Of a stretch of DNA of 64,000 bases, positions 11,059-23,400 are shown one piece after another. Numbering within the stretch: position 1 is the stretch's first letter; every line of letters starts with the position of its first letter. The notes below the pieces were generated by a model. That model had not been told where the DNA came from and searched no databases. It saw nothing but the letters and a program-made list of their open reading frames with translations. Origin of the DNA: Pleurodeles waltl (lineage: Eukaryota; Chordata; Amphibia; Caudata; Salamandridae). The stretch covers positions 1,267,265,123-1,267,329,122 of the forward strand of contig NC_090440.1 of assembly GCF_031143425.1 (NCBI RefSeq), read 5' to 3'. Both the position numbers and the translations under genes were made by a program.

Positions 11059-13312
11059 GTTCTTGACCACTGTTGACCAGTGCTAAAGTGCAAGTGTTCC
11101 CTGTCTAACTTGTATTGTTGATTGGTCCATTCATGATTAGCATATTATATTTACTAGTGAGTCCCTAGTATAGTGCACCAGGGTGCCCTGGGCCTGTAAA
11201 TCAAATGCTACTAGTGAGTCTGCAGCGCTGATTGTGCTAGCCACATGTCTCAGGCTTCCCATTGCAGTTTTTGTGTGCAGTTTTAAACTGCCATTTAGAC
11301 CTGGCAAGTGCACACACTTGCCAAGCCCAACCCTTCCATTTTATTACCTGTATGTTACCCCAAAGGTAGGCCCAAGGTAGCTCCAGGGGCAGGGTACAGG
11401 GTATTGAAAAAGTAGGACATGTACTGCTGTGTTTTACATGTCCTGATGGTGAAATACTGCTAATTTTAGTTTTCACTATTGTAAGGCCTTACTCTCCCAT
11501 AGAGTAACATAGAGATTGCCTTGAAATATCTTTTAAGTGTAATTTCCCATTGGGAGCAGATAGAGATTGGCAGTTTGGGGTATCTGAACTCACAATTTGA
11601 AAAAACATTTTTGGTGAAGTTGGTTTTTGAATTGGTAGGTTGAGAATACAATTTTTAGAAAGCGGGCATTTTTCTGCTTAACCATTCTGTGCCTCTGCCT
11701 ATCTATTGAATACATGTCTAGGTCAGGATGACAGTTGGGCTGTTTGTGCATTCACACTAGACAGTCACACAAAGGGAACTAAGGTGTGCCCCTCATTTCA
11801 TGATGGGTATTCCTGAACTGGAGTGGTGAGAGGAGCTGATACTTGCACCTGAATAGGGCTGTGCCTGTCCTCACACAAAGCAGTCTCCAACCCCCTTGAG
11901 TGTGTCTGTGGACAATGCAGAGAAAGGCAGGGCTTGGCGGACTACAAAGGCTTCTCTTTGAAGTTTGCCTACTTCTAAGACAGAAATGGTTATAATCACT
12001 GGACCTCTGACACAGATAGTTAGAATCCTTCTTGACTGGCAAACTTCTGCTAGGAAGAAGAGATGGATGCTGTAGGAGCGACCGACACTCTCCCTATTGC
12101 TTTGTTGTGCTGGCCTGCTGCTTGCTGCTTCACTACAGGACTGGTCTTGGCTTTCTACATTCTGCTTCCGAAGGTTCTCCAAAGGCTTGAAGTGAGCTTG
12201 CCTCCTGTTAAGAAGTCTCAGGCACATCAAAGACTTCAACTGCCAGTGCATGGACTCTCTTGTTGAGAGTCCTGACTTGTCAAGTGGTGTAAAATAAATT
12301 TCCTGAGTCCTTGGGAGTGTGTTCTGATGCAACAAAGAAGAAACTGGTACATCAACTTCCAGAACGACTTCGGAACCGGCGCCGTTCTCTGACCCTGCAC
12401 TACTTCCTGCACTTGAGCCACGGTCCCCGCTGAGTGCAAAGACTGTGACCTACAATGCAGGCCTGAAGCTGCTGCAGCACCTTCGAAGTTCCACCACAGC
12501 GTGAGTCCAGAGTGCTGTGTCACCAACATCTCTGGCACCTACTCTGACTCCGTCACAGCACCTTTGACCCTGTGGTGTGACCGCGACACTGCAAATTTGA
12601 CGCCTCATGTCTTGACCTTTTGGATTCATTGACCCTGCCTTGTCGTAAGGAACCGCCGCCTCGCCATTAATGCTGCATTACCTACTCCGCAACTGTAAGG
12701 AACCGACACCTCACCTACCATATATAGCAGTTAACAACCAACACCTCACCTCCCCGATGGCAGTAAGGAACCAACGCCGCATCGCCCTCAGTGATTCCTC
12801 ACTTCCCCGACTCTATGCAACATCTTTATTTCCTCATCAATTTCCAAGGTACTGTAACTGGGGTTTACAAGACTCGGAAACCGCCCTGTGCTCCCTCGCT
12901 GGTGTCGCCAGACTGTTAGAAGCAACTCTGTCAAGCCTTTGCATTACCTCAAGTTGGAGCTATTGTGTTTTCTAAGCGCTATACTGCATTTAATCTTTGC
13001 CAATTCATATCTTTACTTGTGTATGGTAAATATTTGTTGTTTTGGTCTTGTTTACTCAGATAGATATTGGCTCTTTTTCTAAACTTGTTTGGAGTACTTT
13101 TGTGGTGATTTCACTGTGTTACTGTGTTACTGTGTGTGTTCAAATACTTCACACATTACCTCTGAGCTAAGCCTAACTGCTTGAGCAAAGCTACCAAGGG
13201 GGTGAGCAGGGGTTATCTTAGCTCTGTGATTCCCTTGCCCTGATTACAGTGAAGGTCCCTACTTAGACAGGGTGCAACCCACTGCCAACTAGAGACCCCA
13301 TTTCTAATACTG
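11059..13312 (+). mobile_element. Solo LTR, plus strand, LTR-A superfamily
   Basis: Read on the plus strand this block parallels the minus-strand LTR of Gypsy A (14617-16857): CACTGTTGACCAGTGCTAA near the start, AGTCCCTA, TGTCTCAG, a GTTTTAAACTGCCA stretch, and at the end AGAGACCCCATTTCTAA (13291-13307), which is the LTR-A terminus. No internal gag-pol flanks it, so it is a solo LTR. The first 100 bp or so of a typical LTR-A are missing and the 70-bp MITE abuts the truncation. The 12.6-12.8 kb part contains loosely repeated GTAAGGAACC units at 12645, 12695 and 12763. Confidence 0.75.
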
Positions 13313-14611
13313 GCCATGTTTTTTTGCATCTGATGTAAGTTATATCATTTATAAAGAACACTGATATCTAAACTTACTGGTAATACTGAATCTTATCTCC
13401 TCAAAAATATCGAGTGAAGAATGCTAATGGTAACATCTTGTATACTGTTTTTATATAAACTGTGAAACTTCAGTTCAAAGATGATTTGGGAGAGTGTTGC
13501 AAGCTCACATGGAAATCCTATCCTACATACAAACTCTAATTGTAGCTGAAAAATTCATGATAGAAATGTTGGTCTATCGTAAGAGACTGGTTCAAGTCAT
13601 TGAAAACGAGAAGTGAAAAAATTATGGGGCACGTGACTAGATTTTCAAGTAAACCATCATTAGAGATTTTTTGAGGACTCTCTAATGGCGAGATGGCTAA
13701 CAATTAACTACGAGTAAGTGAAATATGATCCAGTTATTCCCTGTAACACATAACCTTGCTCTGCTTTTTGTTAAAAGTCAAGGTAGTTAAAGATTTTCTC
13801 TGTGAATCCCAGACAGAAACTGTTGCCGGAATCTATCCTAGATTGCTCAAGGAGAAGTCACCATTGAGATGTGAATTTATCAGGCAATGATGGAGAAAAT
13901 GTGATAAAGAATTCACAACTGATGACGCACAAGATACTTACAGCTGTCATTTTGGGTTTTAAACTAAGCTTCTCATGACTAAAATGTCTAGATTGCAACT
14001 TACTAAACTGCTATAGAGCACAGATGGAGAACCCATAGAGAAGGGACATTCTATAAAGTTGATTCAAAGGAGAGGGCTGAGCTTCTGTCTGAGCCAGTTT
14101 GGCTTTAAAGGAGTTTACTGACATCTAGCGGGAAATGGCTGACAAGTCGCTAATTGCTGTGAAGGATAAGAAAAGCAATCTGAATTATGTGGAACCAAAC
14201 TAAACAATCATTGTATGTCATCTGCATGTGTAAAAAATGTAGTGCAGGAGTACGTGCCTGACACACAATGGGTTATATATCAATGTCGATTAATAATAGT
14301 CCTAGGATTGCTTCTTGAGGAACATTTCATTTCAATCTACCTCCATGCATATATCAGCTAATGCAGAAAACATAGTTATGAATTTCTGCCCTATCTTATT
14401 GAGTATAGGATATGTGCTATGAAATTCTGCAGGTGAGGAGCTACTATTTTTTATGGGGAATTGGATAAGAAAATCGGCCAACACCATCCAATACAGATTT
14501 GTATTTTAGGTGTCTATCAACTACATTTTTCAGTCCAACGGGCCTGTGCTACCTCCCATTGAACATATGTAAAGTTTGGAAAGTGAAGTTGCAATGGCTG
14601 CCCTTCAGAAA
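13313..14611. other. Gene-free flank of Gypsy A
   Basis: About 1.3 kb between the solo LTR and the target duplication of Gypsy A. Composition is ordinary to AT-rich. No open frame longer than about 60 codons carries a recognisable motif, and I see no repeat boundary. Confidence 0.5.
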
Positions 14612-14616
14612 GTATC
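14612..14616. other. Target-site duplication GTATC, left copy (Gypsy A)
   Basis: GTATC immediately precedes the left terminus of Gypsy A and is repeated exactly at 43027-43031, straight after its right terminus CTAACA. A 5-bp duplication is normal for Ty3/Gypsy integrases. Confidence 0.85.
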
Positions 14617-16857
14617 AGTTAAAAATGGGGTCTCTGGGTGGCAGTCAGTTTGCACTCTGTCCAAGCAGGGGCCCTCACTCTAGTCAGGGCGATGGAGATA
14701 CACACTTGGATAATCCCTGCTCACCCTCCTTGGAAGCTTTGCACAAGCAGTCAGGCTTATCTCAAAGGCAATGTGTAAAATATATGTACCAATACATACT
14801 GTAATACAGTGAAAACACTACAAAATGGACACCATACTAATTTAGAACAATAGATATTCATCAAATTCAAACAAGACCAAAATGACAACAATCTAATGTA
14901 CACAAGTCAAGATATGAATTATCAAAAGAATAAGAAACCTACTCCATTGAAAACAATGGAAGCCTTGACTTTACACAAAGTACCTAGTTTACGTCAAAAT
15001 TAAAGCTGCACGGTCAAGTGCGAATTGGAAAAGTCAGCGGGGCATCCATTCCTTACTCGCAAGTTAGTCCGTGCATCGTTTCTTCTCCGGTCGGGTCGGA
15101 GATGCATTGTTTTCTCTTCTGCAAGAGAGCAATGCGTAGATTTCTAGACAGGCACCTCAGATCCACGCAGGCTTGGTTGGTTTTTGACACCCAGCAACGA
15201 TGAGTGAGAAATCCGGATGCACAATGTTAGAAAACCAAGCTACATGGAGGTTTGCGTCATTATTAGCAACCTCAAAGGGCGTTGTGTTGTTTCTCCAGCC
15301 CCAATGCGTCAATCTCCCAGCTGAGATGCAAGTGGAGCGTTGATTCTTGCTGTGAAGTGACTAGTGCTTAGTTTTCAGCCACGTTGCAGGCAGTGCATTG
15401 AAAATTTCCCCGCACGGTGTTCTGTGCGTGGATTCCAGTCCTTGTTCTGCCAACTTCACCTTTCAAGGGCCCAGGGACTGGATGGGGCATCACTTGACAG
15501 GACCGGAATCTTAGCAGAGAGTCCAGGTGCTGCCAGAGTAAGTCTTTGATGGCCCTGAGACTTCACAACAGGAAACAAGCTCAGTTCAAGCCCTTGGAGA
15601 TTCTTCTAAAGCAGGAATACACAACAAAGTCCAGTCTTTGTCCCTTTTTACAGATAGAAGCAGCAACTGCAGGTTAGCCCAAGAAAGCACAGTCACAGGC
15701 AGGGGCAGCACCTCTCTTCAGCTCTTCTCCTTCACAGGGGTTCCTCTTGAATCCAGAAGTGATCTAAAAGAAAGTCTAAAAGTTTTGGGTCCACTACTTA
15801 TACCCCTTTCTGTCTTTGAAGTAGGCAAACTTCAAAGGAAAATCTCTGTTGTTCACAAGATCCTCCCTTTCCCAGGTCAGGTCCCAAATTCACACTAGGG
15901 GGTTGCAGACTGCATTGTGTGAGGGCAAGCACAGCCCATTCAGGTGTAAGTGGCCACTTCTCCCTCCAATCTAGCTCAGATGACCAATCAGGATATTCAG
16001 GCTACAACCCAGCTCCCTTTGTTGTCACTGTCTAGAGGGGATTCACAAACAGCCCAACTGTCAGTCTGACCCAGACAGGGAATACACAAGCAGGCAGTCA
16101 CAGAGTGGCTTGAGCAAGGAAATGCCCACTTTCTAAAAGTGGCATTTTTAACCTGACAATTCTAAAACTAACTTTAGCAAAAAAAAGATTTTTAAATTGT
16201 GAGTTCACAGACACCAAACTCCAAATTTCAATCTTCTCCCAAAGGGAAACTGCACTTACAAGATATTTAAAGTCAGCACCCATGTTAACCTATGAGAGAG
16301 ATAGGCCTTGCAACAGTGTAAAACACATTTGGCAGTATTCCACTGTTAGGACACGTAAAACACATCAATACATGTCCCACCTTTAACATACACTCCACCC
16401 TGCCCATGAGGCTATCGAGGGCCTACCTTAAGGGTGCCTGACATGTACAAAAAGTAAAGGTTTGGGCCTGGAAAGGGCATACACTTGCCATGTCAAATTG
16501 GCAGTTTAAAACTACACACACAGACACTGCAGTGGCAGATCTGAGACATGGTTACAGGGCTAGTCATGTGGGTGGCATAACCAGTGCTGCAGGCCCATTA
16601 GTAGCATGTGATATACAGGTCCTTGGCACCTCTAGAGCACTTTATTAGGGACTTACTAATAAATCAATGTGCCAATCATGGAAAGCCAAATACACATACA
16701 ATTCAGAAAGGGGGCACTTGTACTTAGCACTGGTCAACAGTGGTAAATTGCCAAGAGTACCAAAAAAAGCAAATAAAGAGTCCAGCACACAGTTAAAACA
16801 TGGAAAGCAGAGGAAAAAAAGATAGGGGAGACCACACCAAGGGTGCCAGGTACAACA
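14617..16857 (-). repeat. 3' LTR of Gypsy A (2.24 kb)
   Basis: On the minus strand it starts TGTTGTACCTGGCACC (complement of 16857 downward), directly after the polypurine tract, and ends near 14617 in ...CCCATTTTTAACT, a worn version of the CTAACA terminus. It matches the interrupted 5' LTR over 15010-16857 versus about 41191-43026, and over 14617-14940 versus 30469-30790. Several 60-80-codon open frames inside are incidental. Confidence 0.85.
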
Positions 16858-16871
16858 GGTGTCTCCCCCAG
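16858..16871 (-). promoter_or_regulatory. Polypurine tract of Gypsy A
   Basis: On the minus strand CAGCTGGGGGAGACACC lies directly before the LTR start TGTTGTACC. Its position between the end of the RNase H region and the 3' LTR is where plus-strand DNA synthesis would be primed. The tract is not purely purine, so its activity is doubtful. Confidence 0.55.
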
Positions 16872-16887
16872 CTGAAAGTTGGGAGAA

Positions 16888-18484
16888 CTACCCAACCTCT
16901 TGGGTGTTCTCATCACTAAGGCAGAAGAATCTGGACAGAACATCAGCATTGGCGTGTTCTGTTCTAGGGGGGTGATCCACCGTAAAGTCCATCCCCTGTA
17001 GGGAAATGGACCACCTCAACAGTTTCGGATTCTCACCCCTCATCTGCATTAACCAGCTGAGGGGCCTGTGGTCAGTCTGAACCTGGCAGTGGGTCCCAAG
17101 CAAGTAGGGTCTTCGCTTCTTCAGCTGCCAGACCACAGTAAAAGCCTTACGTTCAATTGTACTTCACCTACGTTCCCTGGGAATTAACCTCCTACCAATG
17201 AAGACTACAGGTTGATCTAGGCCCTCTTTATTTAGCTGTGATAACACTGCTCCTACACTATGCTCTGAAGCATCACTCTGCATGACAAATTCTTTAGAGA
17301 AGTCACGTACCTTCAGCACGGATGTCGTGCACATGGCTGCATTCAGGGCATCAAAAACTGTCTGGAAAGCCTTTGTCCAGATCACCTTCTTTGGCTGCTT
17401 CTTTGACGTTAACTCCGTCAAGGGAGCAACAATAGTGCCATACCCCTTAACAAACCTCCTATAGCAGGCTGTGAGGGCTAAAAAGGCCCTCACCTCAGTC
17501 TGGGTCTTGGGGGGCTCCCAAACCAGAATAGTGTCAATCTTTGGTTATGGGGGGGGGGGGCACTTGGCCACTCCTCACCTGGTGTTCCAAGTACACCACA
17601 GAACCCTGTCCCATTTGGCACTTGCTTGCCTTAATAGTGAGGCCTGCCTTCTGCAGGCCTCCAACACTTTGCAGTTCTTCCCATGTGGAGCTGAACATAG
17701 CAGTGTCATCCAGGTAGGCTGCACTGAATCATCCAGTCCTGCCAACATCTTGTTAACCAGCCTCTGAAAGGTGGCAGGGGTATTCTTCATCTCAAAGGGC
17801 ATCACCCTAAGCAGGTAGTGTCTATCTGGGGTGGAAAATACAGACCTCTCCTTAGCCCCCTCTGTCAGAGCAATCTGCTAACATCCCGAAGTTAAGTCAA
17901 ACTTGCTGAGATATTTGGCAGCCCCTAACCGATCAATGAGTTCATCAGCTCGAGGCATGGGGTGTGCATCAGTCTTAGTGAGCGCATCGAGTCCCTGGTA
18001 ATCCACACAAAACCTGAGTTCTGGAGTAGCACCAGGAGCAGCAGCTTTTGGGACCAAGACACAGGGATGGCCCAAGGGCTACTGGAAAACTAAACTCAAT
18101 AACCCCTAATGCTAACATCTTGAATGACTCATCCTTGATGTTAGCCATAACCTTGTCAGTCACTCTGTAAACTTTATGTTTTACAGGAGGACTGTCCAGT
18201 GTCCACATCATGGGTACACAGATGAGTGACCCCTGGGATCAAGGAAAATAGAGAAGCAAGCTGTTCCAACACTTGGCGACAGTCCCTCTGTTGCTCTGGG
18301 GTCAGTGTGGGGGAGAGGTTCACACTCTTCACAGACCCATCCTTCTCCTTAGCAAACTGGAGGTCAGGAAGAGGCTCACTCTCTTTCTCCACCCCATCAT
18401 CTGTTGCGAGGAACATTGTCACCTCTGTCCTCTCAAAATGAGGCTTGAGGTGGTTCACATGCAGGACCCTCAAATGGTTCTGGG
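16888..18484 (-). pseudogene. Gypsy A pol, RT and RNase H part (broken)
   Basis: Minus strand, several frames. From upstream: end of integrase (LRVLHVNHLKPHF near 18440), a linker with TLTPEQQRDCRQVLEQ, RT fingers (CVDYQGLDALTKTDAHPMPR near 17960-18010, KFDLTSGC), PFEMKNTPATFQRLVNKML near 17755-17800, the catalytic YLDD at about 17715-17726, then ALTACYRRFVKGYG near 17450, RNase H with QSDASEHSVGAVLSQ near 17250-17285 and QTDHRPLSWL near 17060-17090, ending ADVLSRFF near 16920. Catalytic YLDD and RNase H aspartates are still visible. At least four frame changes and several stops make it non-functional. A G10 run near 17551-17560 marks one frameshift. The reading is cut upstream by the LINE. 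Confidence 0.85.
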
Positions 18485-18490
18485 GACGCG

Positions 18491-18815
18491 CTGGATTTGA
18501 CCAGCTGACATCTGTGATCCGGAGGAGGAGGAGGGGCTGCAACAGGGCAGGGAAGCCCTTTAAAAACATTCTCAGCGCTCCCGCTCGCTCGCGGGACACG
18601 CTGGATTTGACCAGCTGACATCTGTGATCCGGAGGAGGAGGAGGGGCTGCAACAGGGCGGGGAAGCCCTTTAAAAACACTCTCAGCGCTCCCGCTCACTC
18701 GCGGGACGCGCTGGATTTGACAAGCTGACATCTGTGATCCGGAGGAGGAGGAGGGGCTGCAACAGGGAGGGGAAGCCCTTTAAAAACACTCTCAGCGCTC
18801 CCGCTCGCGGGACGC
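18491..18815 (+). repeat. 110-bp GC-rich tandem monomers at LINE 5' end
   Basis: CTGGATTTGA recurs at 18491, 18601 and 18711, exactly 110 bp apart. Each unit carries GGAGGAGGAGGAGGGGCTGC, CCCTTTAAAAACA and a CAGCGCTCCCGCTCG-type GC box. 110 is not a multiple of three, and the array lies before ORF1, so it is 5' UTR. Tandem 5' monomers act as promoters in some LINEs, such as mouse L1. Applying that role here is inference. Confidence 0.85.
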
Positions 18816-19147
18816 GTGCGGGACGCGCCCGGGCCAAGGGCGGGCCTGTCCTTGCCCGTCATTGCCAGGAAGAGGCAGGGCAGGGCCTCCCCCCTGACAT
18901 CCCCCTAAAAACTCCAGGATAGGCAGCACATGGGAGTGTGGCTGCCTGGAGGTACTGTTTGGCATTTTTTTCCTTCTTTTTTAGTGAATGGATTCAATTT
19001 CATGTTGAGATTCCAACTTACCAGCTCCTAATTATTGATATCAGGTCAGGCTAAATTTCATAAACTGCCATAGTGATCGCACCTTTCCTCTCTTCCCCGC
19101 ATATTTTGGGGACATCGAACTTGGGAAAACTCTTAATTCTAACTAGG

Positions 19148-20406
19148 ATGGGGAAGAGGAAAGCTAGTGGCAATCCCACTGAGCAGGGAGGGGCAAAGAA
19201 AGTACCTTGCCACTCTGCTGAGAACTGTACACTGTCTCAAATTGACGATCTTTTAGAGGAAGTGGAAAGCTTGTTAGCTACCAAGCCTTCAAAATCTCAT
19301 AAAAAAGGTGTTAACGATACTACTAAGGATATAAAATCTTTCTTTGCCCCTGTGGGTAGAGTACCACAGGCACCTAATTCACAGGGACCTAATCCAGAAC
19401 ACAATAGGTCAGGAAATCTCAACCATTTAACTAAGAGTTCTAATCCGTGTTCGCCTGCCCAGTTGGGTGCAGTATCCCCTCTATTAAATTGTACTAACCG
19501 CTTTTCACCTCTTGCTTTATTGGCGCCATGTGACCCGGAGAGGAGTATCCTAAGGGAGAAAGAGGAGACGCTAACATCCGCACCTACCCAGAGGGGATAT
19601 TTAGCGGAACAACAACTAGTACAAATAAGAGCTGAAATATTGAGTCTCAGAGAATATCTTACATCCTTTAGCCATATGATATATGAGAAGTTGGATGGCA
19701 TCTCTGCTATAGTTGGGGATATAAGGAAATCAATACCCAAATCTGCCTCTAACTTCCCAGCAAAGAAAACTCATCTAGCCGAACCATCCATGACAGAAAT
19801 GCGAAGGGGGAAAAGGACCGAAGTAGTAACTCAGAATCCTCATGGGGGCCCAAGCACTCCTTCTGGTGTGGATACTTCCAACAATTGGGAGATAACCTGA
19901 ATAGAGGTGCCAACCGTGAGACACATAGATTTCGACTTTTGTATAAAAGGTCATCAGACCCTTGGAGTGATGCTCCCCCAACTCAGATTAGACATAGTGG
20001 ACATGATATATACATGAAAAATGTTCCTAAGCTAAGCAACGGTTATAATGAGCCAGGGGATTCCCTTATAAACAAAGTAATCCATTGGATAAGGGGGACA
20101 AAGAAATGTAGATCTATCATAAGGGATGATATAGTCATTGCATAAAGATATTCAAGAGCAGGATCGTCAACAGATCTCATAGGGCTTAAATTGAGGAGCC
20201 AGACCTTAGTTAAGGGCCTTCTGTCATTAGATTTAAGAATGAGACCGGGCGCTTCATCACAAGTGTCACTTACCCAAAAAATCCCTCAATCATTGGAAAA
20301 TCAGTTCCCTGTAGAGAGACATAATATCCCAACAACTCTGCATACAGACACTTCCAGAAAGATCCAAAGGAATTCAAAGTGTAGTTCAACCTCGGATATA
20401 GATTGA
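19148..20406 (+). pseudogene. LINE ORF1-like protein (frameshifted)
   Basis: The most likely start is the ATG at 19148 (MGKRKASGNPTEQ), with a basic N-terminus. An earlier in-frame ATG at 19073 lacks support. The first frame runs to 19900, and similar low-complexity polar sequence continues in other frames at 19885-20145 and 20191-20406. There is an acidic or coiled stretch (QIDDLLEEVESLLATKPS, QQLVQIRAEILSLREYLTS). No zinc knuckle, RRM or esterase motif is obvious, so the call rests on position upstream of ORF2. At least two frame changes disable it. ORF2 begins within about 15 bp of its end. Confidence 0.6.
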
Positions 20407-20418
20407 CGTGAAGCCCTT

Positions 20419-23400
20419 ATGATAAAGGGTGGGAGAGAGGGTAGATCCAGCCCAGACTTTACTACAGCAAACAACCAGATATTGTACACTTGGAGAGTGG
20501 AGCCAAAAGCATACTGTAGTGCTCCAGCAGAGGGGATCGCGCATGGCCCCACGCCTCGCTTAAATAATAACGGAGAGAAACAAATAGATAAGGGGGACAA
20601 ACTCGACCCACCGATTAGGCTCTTATCCTGGAATGTGGCAGGGCTGCTCCAGAAAACAATTATCCCTGACTGGTGTAGTTTTATAGATCAACACCATATT
20701 ATTTTACTTCAGGAAACATGGGCTTCATCTGTGACCAGCAGAGAAGGTTACTGGACCTTCCAGAAGACCGCACTTCCTTCATTATCTGGCAGGGCAGCGG
20801 GGGGCTTGATAATCTGGTTAAACATGATTTGTTTCCTAAAGTTAGGGAGCTAGTAACCCCTTCAAGGGATTTGCTAGCTGTTGAGGTTGAACTTAGTACT
20901 TCTAGAGGGTCCTTTAGCATAGTCATTGTAAACATATATATCAGGCCTGGCATTCATAGGACTAAGACAGTAGTGATTAATATACTAACAGACTTTCTTA
21001 ACTCTCTACCGGGTGGGCAGGGCCTAATCGTTGCAGGAGATTTTAATATGCATCTGAATTGTATTGATGATATCCAGCAAAAAGGAATTCAGTGTGCTGA
21101 AACATGGGATAAATCTGGCCCGGTCAAGGTTACAAATAAGAAAGAAGGGGGTGCGTTAGACTTATTAGAAGACCTAATAGCAATAAAGGGGCTAAGAATA
21201 GTAAATGGGAACACCAGGTCAGATACCCCGGCGTTGCCCACATATAGGAGAGGATCATACTCTAGTCACCTTGATTATGTATTGGTAGATGATATTCTTT
21301 GGAAATCGCTTATAGATATGGTCGCTCTCCCTCGCAGTGACAGTGACCATTATGCTCTGAGTACCACCTTTTTTACTACTCTATTCACCTGTAAAACTAT
21401 GACAGCATGGGCCGAAGGTTATGTCCTAGATAAGACAAATGATTTTAAAAATGTGAAATGGGAATGGGTGGAGGGTGATGTTAATTTTCAACTATTAATT
21501 TACCAAATAGTTGTAAAAACTCTGGCCCACATTTATACTTTTTTAGCGCCGCATTTGCGTCGTTTTTTTACGCAAAATCGGCGCAAACTTTCCAAATTCA
21601 ATGGTATTTTGTAAGTATGCGCCGATTTTGCATCAAAAAACGTCGCAAATGCGGCACTAAAAAAGTATAAATATGGGCCTCTGTCCCCACTGAAGTATGC
21701 AAACATTATATTGGTGGACTTGATCAACTTGCACGACTCCCTGACCAACCGGTTAAAATCGCAGTTTCAGGTAGTAAGGAGGCGGACACAGAATGGGACA
21801 AGATCGATAAGCTGGTTTTCCAACTCCTGCCGTCAGGCCAAATCACACCTATTGGGAGCACTGAAGGCAGGGAAGCCCAGAGAATACTGGAATAGGTTGG
21901 TAGAGGCACTTCATGGGAAGGACTCCAAATTATTCTGGAAATTAGTGGCAGATAAAGGTAACTCGCAAGGTATGGAGAATCACCCTGGAATTCAGCCCGA
22001 AATTTGGGTGACACATTTTAAAAACGTATATAGGAAACCTCATACCAGTAGTGCAACTATCTCTCTATCAAAACCTAACGATTCTTGCCCTAATTCATTA
22101 AATTCATCAATTTCTGGGGGACTTCCATCACCTAAATTTGCCCTGGACCTTTTCACCCTGAAAGAAACTACTCTGGCTCTCCAATCGGTCCGCAAAGGGA
22201 AGGCCCGTGGGTTGGATGGCATCCCTGCTGATCTATTTCTGTCCCGACCTACAACTTGGTCCCTGTATCTAAATGCGCTCAGCAACGAGATATTGAGGGG
22301 GGGAGGACTTCCTCCCTCGTGGCAAGGAGCAATAATAGTCCCCATCTATAAGAAAGGGCCAAGGGAAGAACCTACTAATTATAGGCCTATCAGCCTGCTT
22401 GATGTTAGTCAAAAAATATTTAGCAAGCAGGTATTGAACAGATTACAGGTATGGATAGAGGAATCCCATATTCTTTCCGACTTTCAGGCAGGCTTTTGAA
22501 AAGGAATGAGTACAATAGACTAGGTATTCAGATTCAATCTCCTTTGTTGGAAATACTTGTCACTAAAGAAATGTCATCTGTACGTAGCCTTCATCGACTT
22601 AAAAGCTGCTTTTAATATGGTCCCAAGGGACCTATTGTGGAATGTGTTGGAGAGCTATCAACTCGATGGAGAACTATTAAGTTTGATAAGGTGACACATG
22701 AGGGGACGTATGCTAAAGTACGCTGGTCCCAAAGTGGTGACTTAACACAAGTTATACCTGTTAATAGGGGGGTGAGACAAGGGTGCATTTTGGCCCCAAC
22801 ATTGTTTAACCTCTACATTAACGGAGCGGTGGACCAACTACTAAACTGTAACCATGATGCCCCAAAGCTAGCTGGATCCTCTGTTCCCATTTTAATGTTC
22901 GCTGACAACACTTTATTAATCTCGAGAACACCTATGGGCTTGCAAAATGTATTGGATGATTTTTACCAATTCTGTTTTAAAAGAGGACTTGAAATAAACC
23001 CAACCAAATCAAAGTTCATGGTTTTTAATCTGCACAAATCTTTTAGGGGAAAAATGACTATAGCAGGCAAATTAGTGGAGAGAGTCAGTCAATTTGATTA
23101 TTTCGGGATTAGGCTAAGTGAATATCAAGGATGGTCGGTGCAGATTGGAAAGAGTTTGACGGCCCTTAGGCAGAGGTCAACAGTGATAGGGAGGAAAATT
23201 GCCAATATTTCAGAAGGGGAGATATCACCTGCTATTACTGTTTATAAAGCAGCAGCAGTTGCAGCTTCAATCTATGGTGCTGAGCTTTGGGGACACACTA
23301 ATTCTAGGTGTTTGACTACAGTAGAAAATCGCTTCTTAAGAAACTTCTTACGACTGCCAATGAGCACCCCTCTCATCCCCCTTAGATTTGATTTAGCTCT

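Noticed and set aside
18174..18731. 185-codon frame joining integrase end to GC-rich repeats as one Gypsy protein
   Set aside because: The upstream part reads antisense through LINE 5' monomers; only the part below about 18484 belongs to Gypsy A.
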